Below, in pieces: positions 43,734 to 52,769 of a stretch of 64,000 nucleotides of DNA. Within the stretch, counting starts at the first letter, position 1. The number at the start of each line of letters is the position of its first letter. Under the pieces are notes generated by a model that was not told where the DNA came from, ran no database searches, and saw only the letters and a list, made by a program, of their open reading frames with translations. The translations under genes and the position numbers were made by a program. The stretch comes from Robiginitomaculum sp. (GTDB taxonomy: Bacteria; Pseudomonadota; Alphaproteobacteria; Caulobacterales; Maricaulaceae), in NCBI GenBank assembly GCA_026982415.1, contig JALSHE010000108.1, positions 61,936 through 125,935 of the forward strand, in the 5' to 3' direction.

Positions 43734-44960
43734 CTATTGGCGCGGTTTAAAGTATAGCGGCATGAAAGTGGCGGCAAAAATTATGAAAGCGGCAATCCAA
43801 GCGAGACCCGATAGGGTGACCATGATTTGCGGTGCAAAAAACCCTGCGGCGAGCCTGAGGATTACAGCCAGGCCGATCAATGCATAGACACTGGTCAAAG
43901 CCCAGCCCGCTCGCATGGCTAGGCCGGAATGGCCAAAGCTTGCCCTGCTCATCATAGCGGCAATCATAATGCCTATGGCACCTATGGTCAGTCCGTGTAT
44001 GGCATCGGACACTAAAAACCCGTCCCACAAAATAGCTGTGCCCAAAAGAAAAAGCCCAAGGCCCAGCCATGCATAGGCTATGTGCAATACGACAATGATT
44101 GATTGATGCATGACCTGAAAACCTTGCCAGCGTGATAGGCGGAATAATTGCCCCAGCCCTGCCAAACATAGCAATATACCCGTACCGAAATATGTCGGTG
44201 CGAAGACCCAAACCAGTAAGGACAGGGCGGAGAACAGCATAACTATTTTATCAATTTTACCGCCGGGTTTTGCTGGCATTTTGGCTGGCTCCTTGAGAGC
44301 GGGATTTTGCTTGGCCAGCAGATTGCGCGTAAAGCTCGGCGTGACGCGACCACCTATCAGGCTGAGCAAAGTCAACAAGACTGCTAGGGCAAAGCGCCAA
44401 CTATGACCATCCATGGCGAACAACCCGACGCGCTCTAAATGGGTCAACAGATTGGCCGTGGCCATTAGCGTTATCATGCCGACTACCACCAGATTACGCT
44501 TGTTTCGCCCGCCTATGATTTCCCGTGCCACCACTGCGGATAGTATAAATAAAAACACTACATCCAACAGCATAAGTACGGGCTGCCCAGATAGCATCAC
44601 CAAGCGTCCGAGCAACCATATTGCCGCTAACCCGCCCAGCGGCCAACCGCGCACGGGTAGCCGCCCCGTCCAGTTAGGTACAGCCGTCAGGATAAATCCG
44701 GCCAGTGCCGCACCGCCAAATCCAAACAACATTTCGTGAATATGCCAGTCCCGCCCTGTAATGGCTTCGGGTGTGTCCATCCAGCCATTATATAGGGCGA
44801 GCCAATACCCAATTGCGACAACTGCCCAAACACTAGCCCCCAAAAAGAAAGGCCGAAAAGCACCACTAAGGAAGGCCGGGCCAGCATAGTCCCGCCGTGC
44901 AAGTATTTTGGCCGCCTTGCCTGGCGACAGAGTTGGTTCGGGTTTGCTTTGTTGTGCCAT
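43734..44960 (-). CDS. nnrS: NnrS family membrane protein
   Basis: 408 residues from ATG 44960, giving the N-terminus MAQQSKPEP; an upstream ATG at 45002 adds 14 residues and neither has a good ribosome site. About twelve hydrophobic helices fill the protein, with conserved blocks AFRPFFLGA, GRDWHIHEMLFGFGG and FLVSDAIHGLTIG containing His residues suited to heme or metal binding. NnrS is a heme- and copper-containing membrane protein linked to nitric oxide stress. No denitrification genes are seen nearby. Confidence 0.88.
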   Translation of the reverse strand: MAQQSKPEPTLSPGKAAKILARRDYAGPAFLSGAFRPFFLGASVWAVVAIGYWLALYNGWMDTPEAITGRDWHIHEMLFGFGGAALAGFILTAVPNWTGRLPVRGWPLGGLAAIWLLGRLVMLSGQPVLMLLDVVFLFILSAVVAREIIGGRNKRNLVVVGMITLMATANLLTHLERVGLFAMDGHSWRFALAVLLTLLSLIGGRVTPSFTRNLLAKQNPALKEPAKMPAKPGGKIDKIVMLFSALSLLVWVFAPTYFGTGILLCLAGLGQLFRLSRWQGFQVMHQSIIVVLHIAYAWLGLGLFLLGTAILWDGFLVSDAIHGLTIGAIGIMIAAMMSRASFGHSGLAMRAGWALTSVYALIGLAVILRLAAGFFAPQIMVTLSGLAWIAAFIIFAATFMPLYFKPRQ

Positions 44961-45051
44961 AAGTTGCGTATAATTCTCATTAACACAAAAGCAAATAGAC
45001 ATTTTGCCGCACCAAAGTGTTCCTTACAAAAACCTAAATGGTCACCACGGC

Positions 45052-45857
45052 CTAAATAACCTCGCCAGCATCCGGCTCCAATTCCTCAGTGTCTGGAAGG
45101 TCGATCTCCAGCTTTTTATGAAGAGCAACACCGTTCTTTTTCTCGGCAGAAAACTCCAAGGTTATACTTCCATCCAGAGCGGATTTTGTAATCGCATAAG
45201 TAACACCTAGTTCCTTAACTGAAATGCTAACCTTCTTTTTATCGGAGTAAATATTGGTCATTAAATTAACAGGCACCCACCCTGCGCCAGTCGGATCACG
45301 CGGTGCATCTTTACCATCATGCCAGCCGAGTTGGAAGGTTCCAATCATGAAAGTGAACTTTCCATTATCATTCAGCGCCCCCCGAACAGCTCCGTCAAAA
45401 ATCACGCCCAAATTTTGTTCGGCGACAACCTGTTCAGAGATCACGGCTTTAAAACCAATCGGTGCATCCATTTCTTTCGGATTGGTTGCGGCCAGGACAA
45501 CGATAGGACGCCTTGAAGTAGGGCGTGCATTCCAGACGGTATCAAAACGAGCATCCCCGTTCCGATCTTCATAACAAGTGTCCGTTTTCATACCGCCCGT
45601 ACAATAAATATTACCGTATTTTGTTTCGGCCAGGACAAGTGGCACAGTTTCACCATTCAAATTCATGCTGTGTGTTGCCTTTGCAGTCGCTTCCCAAGTA
45701 AAGAAAACATCCCCCGTCTCTACATCCAGTATTTGCTCTGACCTAGTTTCCGGCTTAATATCCCAGCTAAAATTTACGCGTCTTGATACGTCCTCTGGCG
45801 CAGTTGCACATGCAGTGAGCCAAAGAAATGGGAAACGAGTATGAAAAACTTCTTCAT
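45052..45857 (-). CDS. Putative lipoprotein with apparent frameshift in signal peptide
   Basis: Downstream of Cys codon 45810-45808 the frame is open to the stop and encodes about 250 residues. Just before it the frame reads FLWLTAC, a classical lipobox, but no start codon lies in that frame before an upstream stop. In another frame ATG 45857 encodes MKKFFILVS, an ideal lipoprotein signal start. A one-base change between about 45820 and 45835 would join them, so the gene is either broken or the base call is wrong. The internal ATG 45666 would give a 204-residue cytosolic fragment. The mature part has Cys-x-x-Asp-Arg-Asn-Gly-Asp and resembles the neighbouring exported protein. Confidence 0.6.
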
Positions 45858-45884
45858 GACATTGCCTGTTTTTTTAACATTGGT

Positions 45885-46727
45885 CTAATAATAGATATAT
45901 TGAGTGGTGGTAGTTCTCTTGGCTGGCACAAGATAGTAGTTCCGTTTAGTACCGTTCTTGATTTGATAAGTAAGCTTGTCAGTCTGCCCATCATACCCAA
46001 TCACTTCAAATTTAGCACCAAATTGGCTGTGTTCAATCGGCTCAGCGCCAAGTGCAGGTACCGGAATACTTTTCTTCTGAATGGTCATACCGCCAGCTTG
46101 TGTCATGAATGTCAAAACGCCAGTTTTCGCATTTTTTGTCCAGTTGACTTCAACTGGCATAATTGGCCCCTTGGTATACTCTACTCTCTTATAACCTGTC
46201 GGTGAGGACATGGGTGTTTTAGTGAGCGAAAAAGCGACCATAGCATTATCAGATTCAGCAAGCCCGCCAGTCCAGGCACTTTCAAACGTCCCATCATTAT
46301 TTCCATCGTGAAGACATTTGATTTCCGTATCTTCATAACCTGTCAACAAGGACAAGCCTCCTGTTAAAACACCCAAGACAACCGTATTAATCGCCTTACT
46401 TGATGCGTTGTGGACTGCAATTCCGCAATAAGTCCAAACGGTGTCATCATAGCGCCCAAATAAAACAGAACCCTTACTGAATTTCACACCCGAATCGATA
46501 CCGCCTACCGTTATATCCGATAACAGTTCTACCGCCCTCGGTGAGTACGCATCCGCAACAAACACAGGTTCGTCAGAGCCAATTGTCAATGTCTCACCAA
46601 CAACTGTAGTGTTTGGCTCAACGACCATAAGAATATCGGTTCTTTGTATGGATGTTTGCGCCGAAGCACTTACACATAATAAAACCGCTATAACTCCGCT
46701 ACAAATTGCTATTGATTGTTTGATCAT
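45885..46727 (-). CDS. Hypothetical exported protein, related to its downstream neighbour
   Basis: 280 residues from ATG 46727, preceded by a GGGGGAG ribosome site. A signal peptide ends near SASAQ. The mature protein has CLHDGNNDGTFESAW (Ca-loop-like Asp/Asn/Gly pattern), PTGYKRVEY and a Tyr-rich tail. Aligned by eye, CLHDGNNDGTFESAW and PTGYK match CYEDRNGDARFDTVW and PIGFK in the downstream lipoprotein, so the two look like diverged tandem copies. No known family recognised. Twenty-seven bases separate them, consistent with one operon. Confidence 0.7.
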   Translation of the reverse strand: MIKQSIAICSGVIAVLLCVSASAQTSIQRTDILMVVEPNTTVVGETLTIGSDEPVFVADAYSPRAVELLSDITVGGIDSGVKFSKGSVLFGRYDDTVWTYCGIAVHNASSKAINTVVLGVLTGGLSLLTGYEDTEIKCLHDGNNDGTFESAWTGGLAESDNAMVAFSLTKTPMSSPTGYKRVEYTKGPIMPVEVNWTKNAKTGVLTFMTQAGGMTIQKKSIPVPALGAEPIEHSQFGAKFEVIGYDGQTDKLTYQIKNGTKRNYYLVPAKRTTTTQYIYY

Positions 46728-46912
46728 ATTCTCCCCCAAGCGCGACAATCTTAATCCAGCCGCAATAACTTTACCCTATTCTAATTACCGTTATATAAGC
46801 CGCTTTGTCTAGTATTTTTCATTTTGCAATTAATTCTGAAATTCTTTATAGCCACAGACAAGGTTTTTCCGTGGCGAATCCGCAAATAGACAGAGGCTTG
46901 ATTCCCCTCGCT

Positions 46913-46942
46913 CTTGACCCGTTTGCCACCACGCCCCATATT
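46913..46942 (+). promoter_or_regulatory. Sigma-32 (RpoH) promoter upstream of hslV
   Basis: CTTGACC (46913-46919), 14 bases, then CCCCATATT (46934-46942), a very good match to the heat-shock pattern CTTGAAA / CCCCATNT. It implies a transcript start near 46949 and a 33-base leader. hslV is a classic heat-shock gene, which supports the assignment. Confidence 0.7.
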
Positions 46943-46981
46943 CTCATTAACACTTAGCCTTAAAACAACTGGGATACTATT

Positions 46982-47539
46982 ATGAACCATGATTACGCAG
47001 ATGCGAGCCGGTGGCGCGGTACGACTATTTTAACTGTGCGCAAAGGCGGCAAAGTTGTTGTTATTGGCGATGGGCAGGTTTCGGCTGGAAATACGGTGAT
47101 GAAATCTACAGCCCGTAAGGTCCGCCGCATCATAGACGGCAATGTTATAATTGGTTTTGCTGGTGCTACAGCGGACGCATTCGCGCTCATGGAACGGCTT
47201 GAGATTAAATTGGAGCAATATCCGACCCAACTTGCGAGGGCTTGCGTAGAACTGGCCAAAGACTGGCGCACCGACAAGGTTCTGCGACAGCTACAAGCTA
47301 TGATGATTGTGGCTGATAAAAAAGAAACCTTCGTCCTTACTGGCAATGGCGACGTGGTTGAACCTGACGGGGGTATCACCGCCATCGGTAGCGGCGGCAA
47401 TTACGCCTTGTCCGCCGCCCGCGCCCTAGACGATTACGAAGAGGACGCAGAGACATTAGCCCGTAAAGCCATGGGCATAGCCGCAGATATTTGTGTATTT
47501 ACGAACAATAACTTTGTCGTGGAGACCTTGGAAGAATAA
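46982..47539 (+). CDS. hslV: ATP-dependent protease subunit HslV
   Basis: 185 residues. Proteasome-like peptidase that works with the HslU ATPase on misfolded proteins. A 13-residue propeptide precedes catalytic Thr14 in [11 protein letters not shown]; the following [15 protein letters not shown], the Lys in KSTARKVRR and [12 protein letters not shown] are typical. HslU is not the next gene, which is unusual. A heat-shock-type promoter lies upstream. Confidence 0.95.
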   Translation: MNHDYADASRWRGTTILTVRKGGKVVVIGDGQVSAGNTVMKSTARKVRRIIDGNVIIGFAGATADAFALMERLEIKLEQYPTQLARACVELAKDWRTDKVLRQLQAMMIVADKKETFVLTGNGDVVEPDGGITAIGSGGNYALSAARALDDYEEDAETLARKAMGIAADICVFTNNNFVVETLEE

Positions 47540-47583
47540 GTGACCCCGTCACACGTTTTGACTAGGATTAAATCCAGTAACTC

Positions 47584-48012
47584 CTAGCTCTCTGGCATTT
47601 TCGGCATGTAGTTTTCGTCGTGTTTGGCGAGGACATTGCTGGCGATAAATGTGCCGTCCGGGGCTAATTTTCCTGTCATGACCACGCCCTGCCCCTCAGC
47701 GAATAAATCCGGTAGCACGTCATAATAGACAACATTTAGTGCGGGTACATTTGGGTCTGGATCGTCAAAATTTATCACCGAGAAACTGGTGTTTAGGCCG
47801 TCCGTTTTAACCACACTCCCCTCGACCACCATGCCGCCGATTTTAATCTTATTTACGCCTTGCACATAGGTACGATCAACCACGACAGACGGGTTTACGA
47901 AGAGTTGCTTGTTATCGCCGAGCGCTCTGAGCAATAAGTAGGCACCGCCAACCACTGCCAGAGCGACAATAGCCATGGTGATTAGGCGTTTGTTTTGATG
48001 TTTTGGTTTCAT
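47584..48012 (-). CDS. ccmE: Cytochrome c maturation protein CcmE
   Basis: 142 residues: one N-terminal membrane helix (about 10-30) and a periplasmic OB-fold with the heme-binding His in LAKHDENYMP near the C-terminus. It carries heme from CcmABCD to the CcmFH ligase. It is divergent from ccmA, and no ccmF or ccmH follows in its transcription direction because hslV converges. Confidence 0.94.
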   Translation of the reverse strand: MKPKHQNKRLITMAIVALAVVGGAYLLLRALGDNKQLFVNPSVVVDRTYVQGVNKIKIGGMVVEGSVVKTDGLNTSFSVINFDDPDPNVPALNVVYYDVLPDLFAEGQGVVMTGKLAPDGTFIASNVLAKHDENYMPKMPES

Positions 48013-48123
48013 TGTTCTGGTTTATCCAAATATTGCATGTTAGGGAATGCGCCAAGATAGCGCATGTTCATATCAGTACATGCTTATAAACACATCGAGT
48101 AAATGAGTACAGACTAAATAATC

Positions 48124-48762
48124 ATGACAACAGCGACCAAAACATCCAGCCAACTTGTGGTCACAGATCTCGCCGTCTCACGCGGGGATAATTTGCTAAT
48201 TGATGGCTTGTCATTTTCAATGGATGCGGGCGATACGCTCTGGGTTGCGGGCAGTAACGGGATTGGCAAAACATCTTTGCTAAAATGTATTGCCGGCCTC
48301 TTACGCCCGGACAGCGGCCACGTGGTATGGGGCGAACAGGATGTGCATAAATACATATCCTCAGACACCGGATACCAAGGTCACCACGATGGCCATAAAC
48401 CAAATCTAACGGTGTTGGAAAATTTGCGGTTTTGGCAATCTGTGTTCGCCTCGCCTATAGCCCCCGAATATGCGCTGGAACAAGTTGGCCTATCAGCGCA
48501 AATTAATCTGCGCGCCAAAGGTTTATCGGCTGGGCAGTCTAGGCGGCTGTCTCTGGCGCGGCTATTAATCAAGCGGGCAAGCCTGTGGATATTGGACGAG
48601 CCAGCTGCTGCTATGGATGCAAAAGGGCGTTCGGTTATACACGCATTGGTCGGCGAGCATGTGGCCTCTGGTGGCTGCGCCCTCATTGCATCCCATACAC
48701 CGCCGGAAAAGATCGGCAATAATACCCGCGTGCTTACGTTGAGCGGAGCGGAACATGAATAG
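48124..48762 (+). CDS. ccmA: Heme exporter ATPase CcmA
   Basis: 212 residues. ABC ATPase with Walker A GSNGIGKTS, the signature LSAGQSRRLSLARL and Walker B LWILDEPAAAMD. With CcmB and CcmC it powers release of holo-CcmE. Overlaps ccmB by 8 bases. Confidence 0.93.
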   Translation: MTTATKTSSQLVVTDLAVSRGDNLLIDGLSFSMDAGDTLWVAGSNGIGKTSLLKCIAGLLRPDSGHVVWGEQDVHKYISSDTGYQGHHDGHKPNLTVLENLRFWQSVFASPIAPEYALEQVGLSAQINLRAKGLSAGQSRRLSLARLLIKRASLWILDEPAAAMDAKGRSVIHALVGEHVASGGCALIASHTPPEKIGNNTRVLTLSGAEHE

Positions 48763-49423
48763 CATAGGCGGTCTTATAGTACGCGATATACGCATTGCCC
48801 TGCGCTCTGGCGGCGCTTGGCTCCTGGGCTTGGTGTTTTTTGCGGTGTTCTTGTCCATGTCGGCTATTGCACTGGGCGGTGAATTTAAAACTCTGCGCCC
48901 CTTAGCCCCTGCCCTAATATGGTTGGCCGTGGTGTTTTCATTGTTGTTCTCGTTCGAGCATTTATTCTCAGATGATGCTGAGGACGGCAGTTTAGAACAC
49001 ATAAAGTTATCCGGCATGTCCATGAACGCCTATGTATTGGCCAAGGTGTGCGCCCATTGGCTTCTCGCTATCTTGCCGCTCATCATCGCCCTGCCCTTGG
49101 CGGTGCTGTTGTTTGATTTACCGACAGACATATTGCTTGGATTATTTGTCTCCATGGTAATCGCCAGCCCGGCGCTGGTTTGCTACGGTGCGTTTTCCGG
49201 GGCGTGCTTGGTCGGGTTCAAGGGGGGGGGCTTTTTGCTTGTGCTGTTGACCATCCCGCTTGTGATACCAGTTTTGATCTTTTCCGTTAGCGGCGCGGTG
49301 TCATTCCAAAATGCCTCTTTATTTCAGGTCTTGGAATTTCAGGCTTTGGCGGGTATAAGCCTCATCGCGGCGGCCATCGGGATACCCGCCGCTGCCGCCG
49401 CACTTAACACGGTAATGGAGTAA
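48755..49423 (+). CDS. ccmB: Heme exporter permease CcmB
   Basis: 222 residues with six hydrophobic helices and the CcmB hallmark LFSFEHLFSDDAEDGSLEH after the second. Its partner ATPase CcmA overlaps the start. Spacing to ccmC is 6 bases. Confidence 0.92.
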   Translation: MNSIGGLIVRDIRIALRSGGAWLLGLVFFAVFLSMSAIALGGEFKTLRPLAPALIWLAVVFSLLFSFEHLFSDDAEDGSLEHIKLSGMSMNAYVLAKVCAHWLLAILPLIIALPLAVLLFDLPTDILLGLFVSMVIASPALVCYGAFSGACLVGFKGGGFLLVLLTIPLVIPVLIFSVSGAVSFQNASLFQVLEFQALAGISLIAAAIGIPAAAAALNTVME

Positions 49424-49429
49424 AGGGAC

Positions 49430-50167
49430 ATGATCAGTTTTCTAGCAAACCCTTTGCGGTTTAAAAAATTCGCCAATGTCGCCGCGCCGATTTTCGGACT
49501 ATTGGCGTTGTTCCTAATTGGCAGCGGCCTGTATTTTGGCTTGTACAATTCCCCTGAAGACCAATTACAAGGCCATAGTGTCCGCATTATGTATGTGCAT
49601 GTCCCCGCAGTTTGGACAGGCATGGCGGCTTATGCTGGCATGGCATTTGCTAGCTTGCTGGCCTATATATGGCGGCACCCTTTATCAGACGAATTAGCCC
49701 GCGCCCTTGCTTTGCCTGGTGCCGCTTTTACGGCGCTTGGCCTGATAACAGGCGCATTGTGGGGCAAGACCAGCTGGGGCACTTATTGGCAATGGGACGG
49801 GCGAATGACCTCCACTCTGATTTTACTATTTCTATTCATAGGTTATATGGCTGTTTGGGCAGGTATAGACGATAAGCGCCGGGCCGCACGTATCGCTGGC
49901 TTGGTAGCTATGGTCGGGTCGATTAATCTACCGATTATCAAGTTTTCTGTGGATTGGTGGAATACATTGCACCAAACGTCTTCGGTATCCATGCCGGACG
50001 CTCCGGGATTGCCAGGCAGTATATTATTACCCCTTATGCTCATGACCTTTGGCTATACTTTCTTCCTTGGCTGGTTGGTATTGAGTAAGATGCTCAACAA
50101 AATCGCCAGTGCCAAAACAAGGCGTAAACGCCCGGCTGCTGCCACAACTACTTTGGAGAAACTGTGA
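49430..50167 (+). CDS. ccmC: Heme transport protein CcmC
   Basis: 245 residues, six membrane helices, with the tryptophan-rich WGTYWQWDGRMT motif and two periplasmic His (VHVPA, TLHQTSSV) that present heme to CcmE. The stop overlaps the ccmD start as TGATG. Confidence 0.95.
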   Translation: MISFLANPLRFKKFANVAAPIFGLLALFLIGSGLYFGLYNSPEDQLQGHSVRIMYVHVPAVWTGMAAYAGMAFASLLAYIWRHPLSDELARALALPGAAFTALGLITGALWGKTSWGTYWQWDGRMTSTLILLFLFIGYMAVWAGIDDKRRAARIAGLVAMVGSINLPIIKFSVDWWNTLHQTSSVSMPDAPGLPGSILLPLMLMTFGYTFFLGWLVLSKMLNKIASAKTRRKRPAAATTTLEKL

Positions 50168-50292
50168 TGGACTTACTCCCGGATTTTGGTCGCTATAATT
50201 TTTATGTCTGGACCTGTTACGGTATATCTATAGCCGTCATATTGGTGTTCACCGTCCATACTTTGTTGCAAAACTCTAAGCGCCCCAAATGA
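50167..50292 (+). CDS. ccmD: Heme exporter small subunit CcmD
   Basis: 41 residues with one membrane helix (about 16-36), aromatic FGRYNFYVWTCYG before it and a basic end (NSKRPK), the usual CcmD plan. It releases holo-CcmE from CcmABC. Its ATG overlaps the ccmC stop and its stop overlaps the mazG start (ATGA at 50289-50292), so the five genes are translationally coupled. Confidence 0.85.
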   Translation: MDLLPDFGRYNFYVWTCYGISIAVILVFTVHTLLQNSKRPK

Positions 50293-51098
50293 ATATAAAA
50301 AAGATTGCCAACAGTTTGGGAGCTACGCCGCAACAGCGATTGCTCATTATGATGGCGCGACTGCGCGATCCTGAAACCGGGTGCCCGTGGGATATAGAAC
50401 AAACCTTTGAAACGGTAGCGCCCTACACCATCGAAGAAGCATACGAAGTCAACGACGCCATAGAGCGCGGTAATATGGCTGATCTCAAAGAAGAACTCGG
50501 GGATTTATTGTTACAAGTGGTTTTCCACGCACAAATGGCCGACGAGCAGGACGAATTTGATTTCGCCGCCGTCTGCGACGGCTTGGTCGAAAAAATGATT
50601 GCCCGCCACCCCCATGTATTCGGCGATGAAAACGAGCGCGATAGCGACACGCAAACTCTAGCTTGGGAAGCGTTGAAAGCGAAGGAACGGAGCCAAAAAT
50701 CAGAGAATACTTCTGTTTTGGACGGCATTGCCTTCGCCCTACCCGCCCTTACTCGCGCAGATAAATTGCAAAAGCGTGCCGCCCGCGTTGGGTTTGACTG
50801 GGCTGAACCCGAACAGGTGATTGCTAAAATCATTGAGGAATCTGTGGAAATCGCCGAAGCCGTCAACAACGACGAAGGCCAAGCCCGTATCCACGAAGAA
50901 GTCGGAGATTTAATCTTCGCCGTATCTAACCTAGCCCGAAAACTAGGCGTAGACCCCGAACACGCCCTGCGCGACTGCAACAAAAAATTCACCCGCCGCT
51001 TTCAATATATAGAGAAGCATGCAGATGCTGAATTGGAAAGCATGGAATTAGACGCCCTAGAAGCCTTATATCTTGAAGCGAAGAAGTCTGGGCTTTAG
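50289..51098 (+). CDS. mazG: Nucleoside triphosphate pyrophosphohydrolase MazG
   Basis: 269 residues with the tandem MazG domains: CPWDIEQTF, then EEAYEVNDAIERG and ELGDLLLQVVFHA in the first, and EESVEIAEAVNN plus HEEVGDLIFAVSNLAR in the second, with Glu/Asp metal residues. It destroys aberrant nucleotides and can lower ppGpp-related pools. Convergent overlap of 4 bases with hflX. Confidence 0.94.
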   Translation: MNIKKIANSLGATPQQRLLIMMARLRDPETGCPWDIEQTFETVAPYTIEEAYEVNDAIERGNMADLKEELGDLLLQVVFHAQMADEQDEFDFAAVCDGLVEKMIARHPHVFGDENERDSDTQTLAWEALKAKERSQKSENTSVLDGIAFALPALTRADKLQKRAARVGFDWAEPEQVIAKIIEESVEIAEAVNNDEGQARIHEEVGDLIFAVSNLARKLGVDPEHALRDCNKKFTRRFQYIEKHADAELESMELDALEALYLEAKKSGL

Positions 51099-52390
51099 GC
51101 AAAAACCTGCGGATGATGGGTATGGAGTTTCCCCGCGTCTACTTGCGTTAGACGCACGCGCATTTGGCATTGGCCTTGCTCTAAAATTATCTCATCCAGA
51201 ACATTGCCGTGCTGGTATAGCCATGCGCGGACTTGCATATCTTTGGGTTCTATCGTGACATCAACCACATGATCGGCCTTGGAAAGCTCGTTTTCTATAC
51301 CTTCCAACAAAGCTTCCAGCCCCATCTTCTTGGTGCAAGAAATCATGAAAGAGCGTTGTTTCTGTTTAGTGTTTCCAGTGAGAGACGCTTTCAATTCATC
51401 ACTAATCAAATCGACTTTATTCAGAACTTCAATCATGGCTTGTTCATGATTGGGGCCTGCGTCTATGGAATCTAAAATTTTCAAGACATCTAGCTTGTGT
51501 TGCTCGCTGAGCGGGTCGGACATATCGCGGACATGTATCAGCAAATCCGCTTCTTTGACTTCTTCCAGTGTAGCACGAAATGCATCTACTAGGTCGGTCG
51601 GTAGGTCAGATATAAAGCCAACCGTGTCGGACATAACGGCGTTCTGGCCGCTGGGTAATGGCAAAATCCTGTGTGTGGTGTCGAGCGTTGCGAACAGCAT
51701 GTCTTTTTCGAGCACACCGCCTGTGGTCAAGCGGTTAAACAGCGACGATTTGCCAGCATTGGTATAGCCAACAAGCGCAACGACCCGTTCCGGTGCCCGC
51801 TTGCGCTTTGTGCGTTGGAGGGCGCGCGTGCGGCGGACTTGGCGTAAGTCCCCTTGTAGCTTGCCAATTTTATCTGCCAGCATCCGACGATCAGATTCGA
51901 TTTGTGTTTCGCCCGGCCCGGACATTAAGCCCTGCCCACCTCTTTGTCGCTCCAAATGCGTCCATGTCCGCACAAGGCGCGAGCGTTCATAACCAAGCCG
52001 CGCGAGTTCCACCTGTAAACGCCCCTCTTTGGTAGCCGCACGCAAAGCGAATATCTCTAATATCAAGCCTGTGCGGTCAATGACTTTAACATCCCAGAGC
52101 TTCTCTAAATTACGTTGCTGAATAGGCGCGAGAGCCGTGTTAACGACAACCAAATTAATATCATGCTCGGCAATAAGAGCAGATATTTCGTCAATTTTTC
52201 CGATACCAAAATAGTTATTAGCCTTAATATCACGCACAGTAACCGCTAGGCTATTGCGTACATCAACACCGAGTGCATCGGCCAGAAGTGCCGCTTCTTC
52301 TAACTTAAGCCGGGCATGTTCTGCGCCCTCACGCCCTAGCACTGGATGCAATACCAGTGCTAATTGCGGGCTAGATTCAATCTCTATCAT
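51095..52390 (-). CDS. hflX: GTPase HflX
   Basis: 431 residues. An N-terminal ribosome-binding domain and a coiled linker (ETQIESDRRMLADKIG) precede the G domain: G1 GYTNAGKSS near 205, G3 DTVGFI and G4 NKVD. HflX splits stalled 70S ribosomes, often under heat stress. It follows hfq by 12 bases, the widespread hfq-hflX pairing. Confidence 0.95.
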   Translation of the reverse strand: MIEIESSPQLALVLHPVLGREGAEHARLKLEEAALLADALGVDVRNSLAVTVRDIKANNYFGIGKIDEISALIAEHDINLVVVNTALAPIQQRNLEKLWDVKVIDRTGLILEIFALRAATKEGRLQVELARLGYERSRLVRTWTHLERQRGGQGLMSGPGETQIESDRRMLADKIGKLQGDLRQVRRTRALQRTKRKRAPERVVALVGYTNAGKSSLFNRLTTGGVLEKDMLFATLDTTHRILPLPSGQNAVMSDTVGFISDLPTDLVDAFRATLEEVKEADLLIHVRDMSDPLSEQHKLDVLKILDSIDAGPNHEQAMIEVLNKVDLISDELKASLTGNTKQKQRSFMISCTKKMGLEALLEGIENELSKADHVVDVTIEPKDMQVRAWLYQHGNVLDEIILEQGQCQMRVRLTQVDAGKLHTHHPQVFA

Positions 52391-52402
52391 AGGCGGAAAT
52401 AT

Positions 52403-52654
52403 CTAGTCATCATCGGCTTCGGCCTCGGCATCAAATAAAGAAACAGGCTCGGACGGCATAATTGTTGATATGGCATGTTTATAAACCATTTGCACTTGAC
52501 CATCACGCCGTAGAAGCACGCAGAAGTTGTCAAACCAAGTAACAACCCCGCCAAGCTTGACGCCGTTCATTAAAAATATTGTCAATGGCGTCTTGGATTT
52601 ACGCACTGAATTTAAAAATGCATCTTGCAGGTTTTGTTTTTTCTCGCCGGCCAT
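52403..52654 (-). CDS. hfq: RNA chaperone Hfq
   Basis: 83 residues. Sm1 motif ([19 protein letters not shown]) and Sm2 motif (VYKHAISTI) are intact, forming the hexamer that pairs small RNAs with mRNAs. The C-terminus is short and acidic (DAEAEADDD), the usual alphaproteobacterial form. A 115-base gap separates it from trkH upstream. Confidence 0.97.
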   Translation of the reverse strand: MAGEKKQNLQDAFLNSVRKSKTPLTIFLMNGVKLGGVVTWFDNFCVLLRRDGQVQMVYKHAISTIMPSEPVSLFDAEAEADDD

Positions 52655-52769
52655 GTTTTACCCTATTGTATTTGTATTGTTTTGCGCACCATACCCTTTC
52701 CTAATGCCACCACCTGCAAGATAGCAATAGTCAATATTGGCGCACTGCGTATTTTTTACCCTAGAAGTT

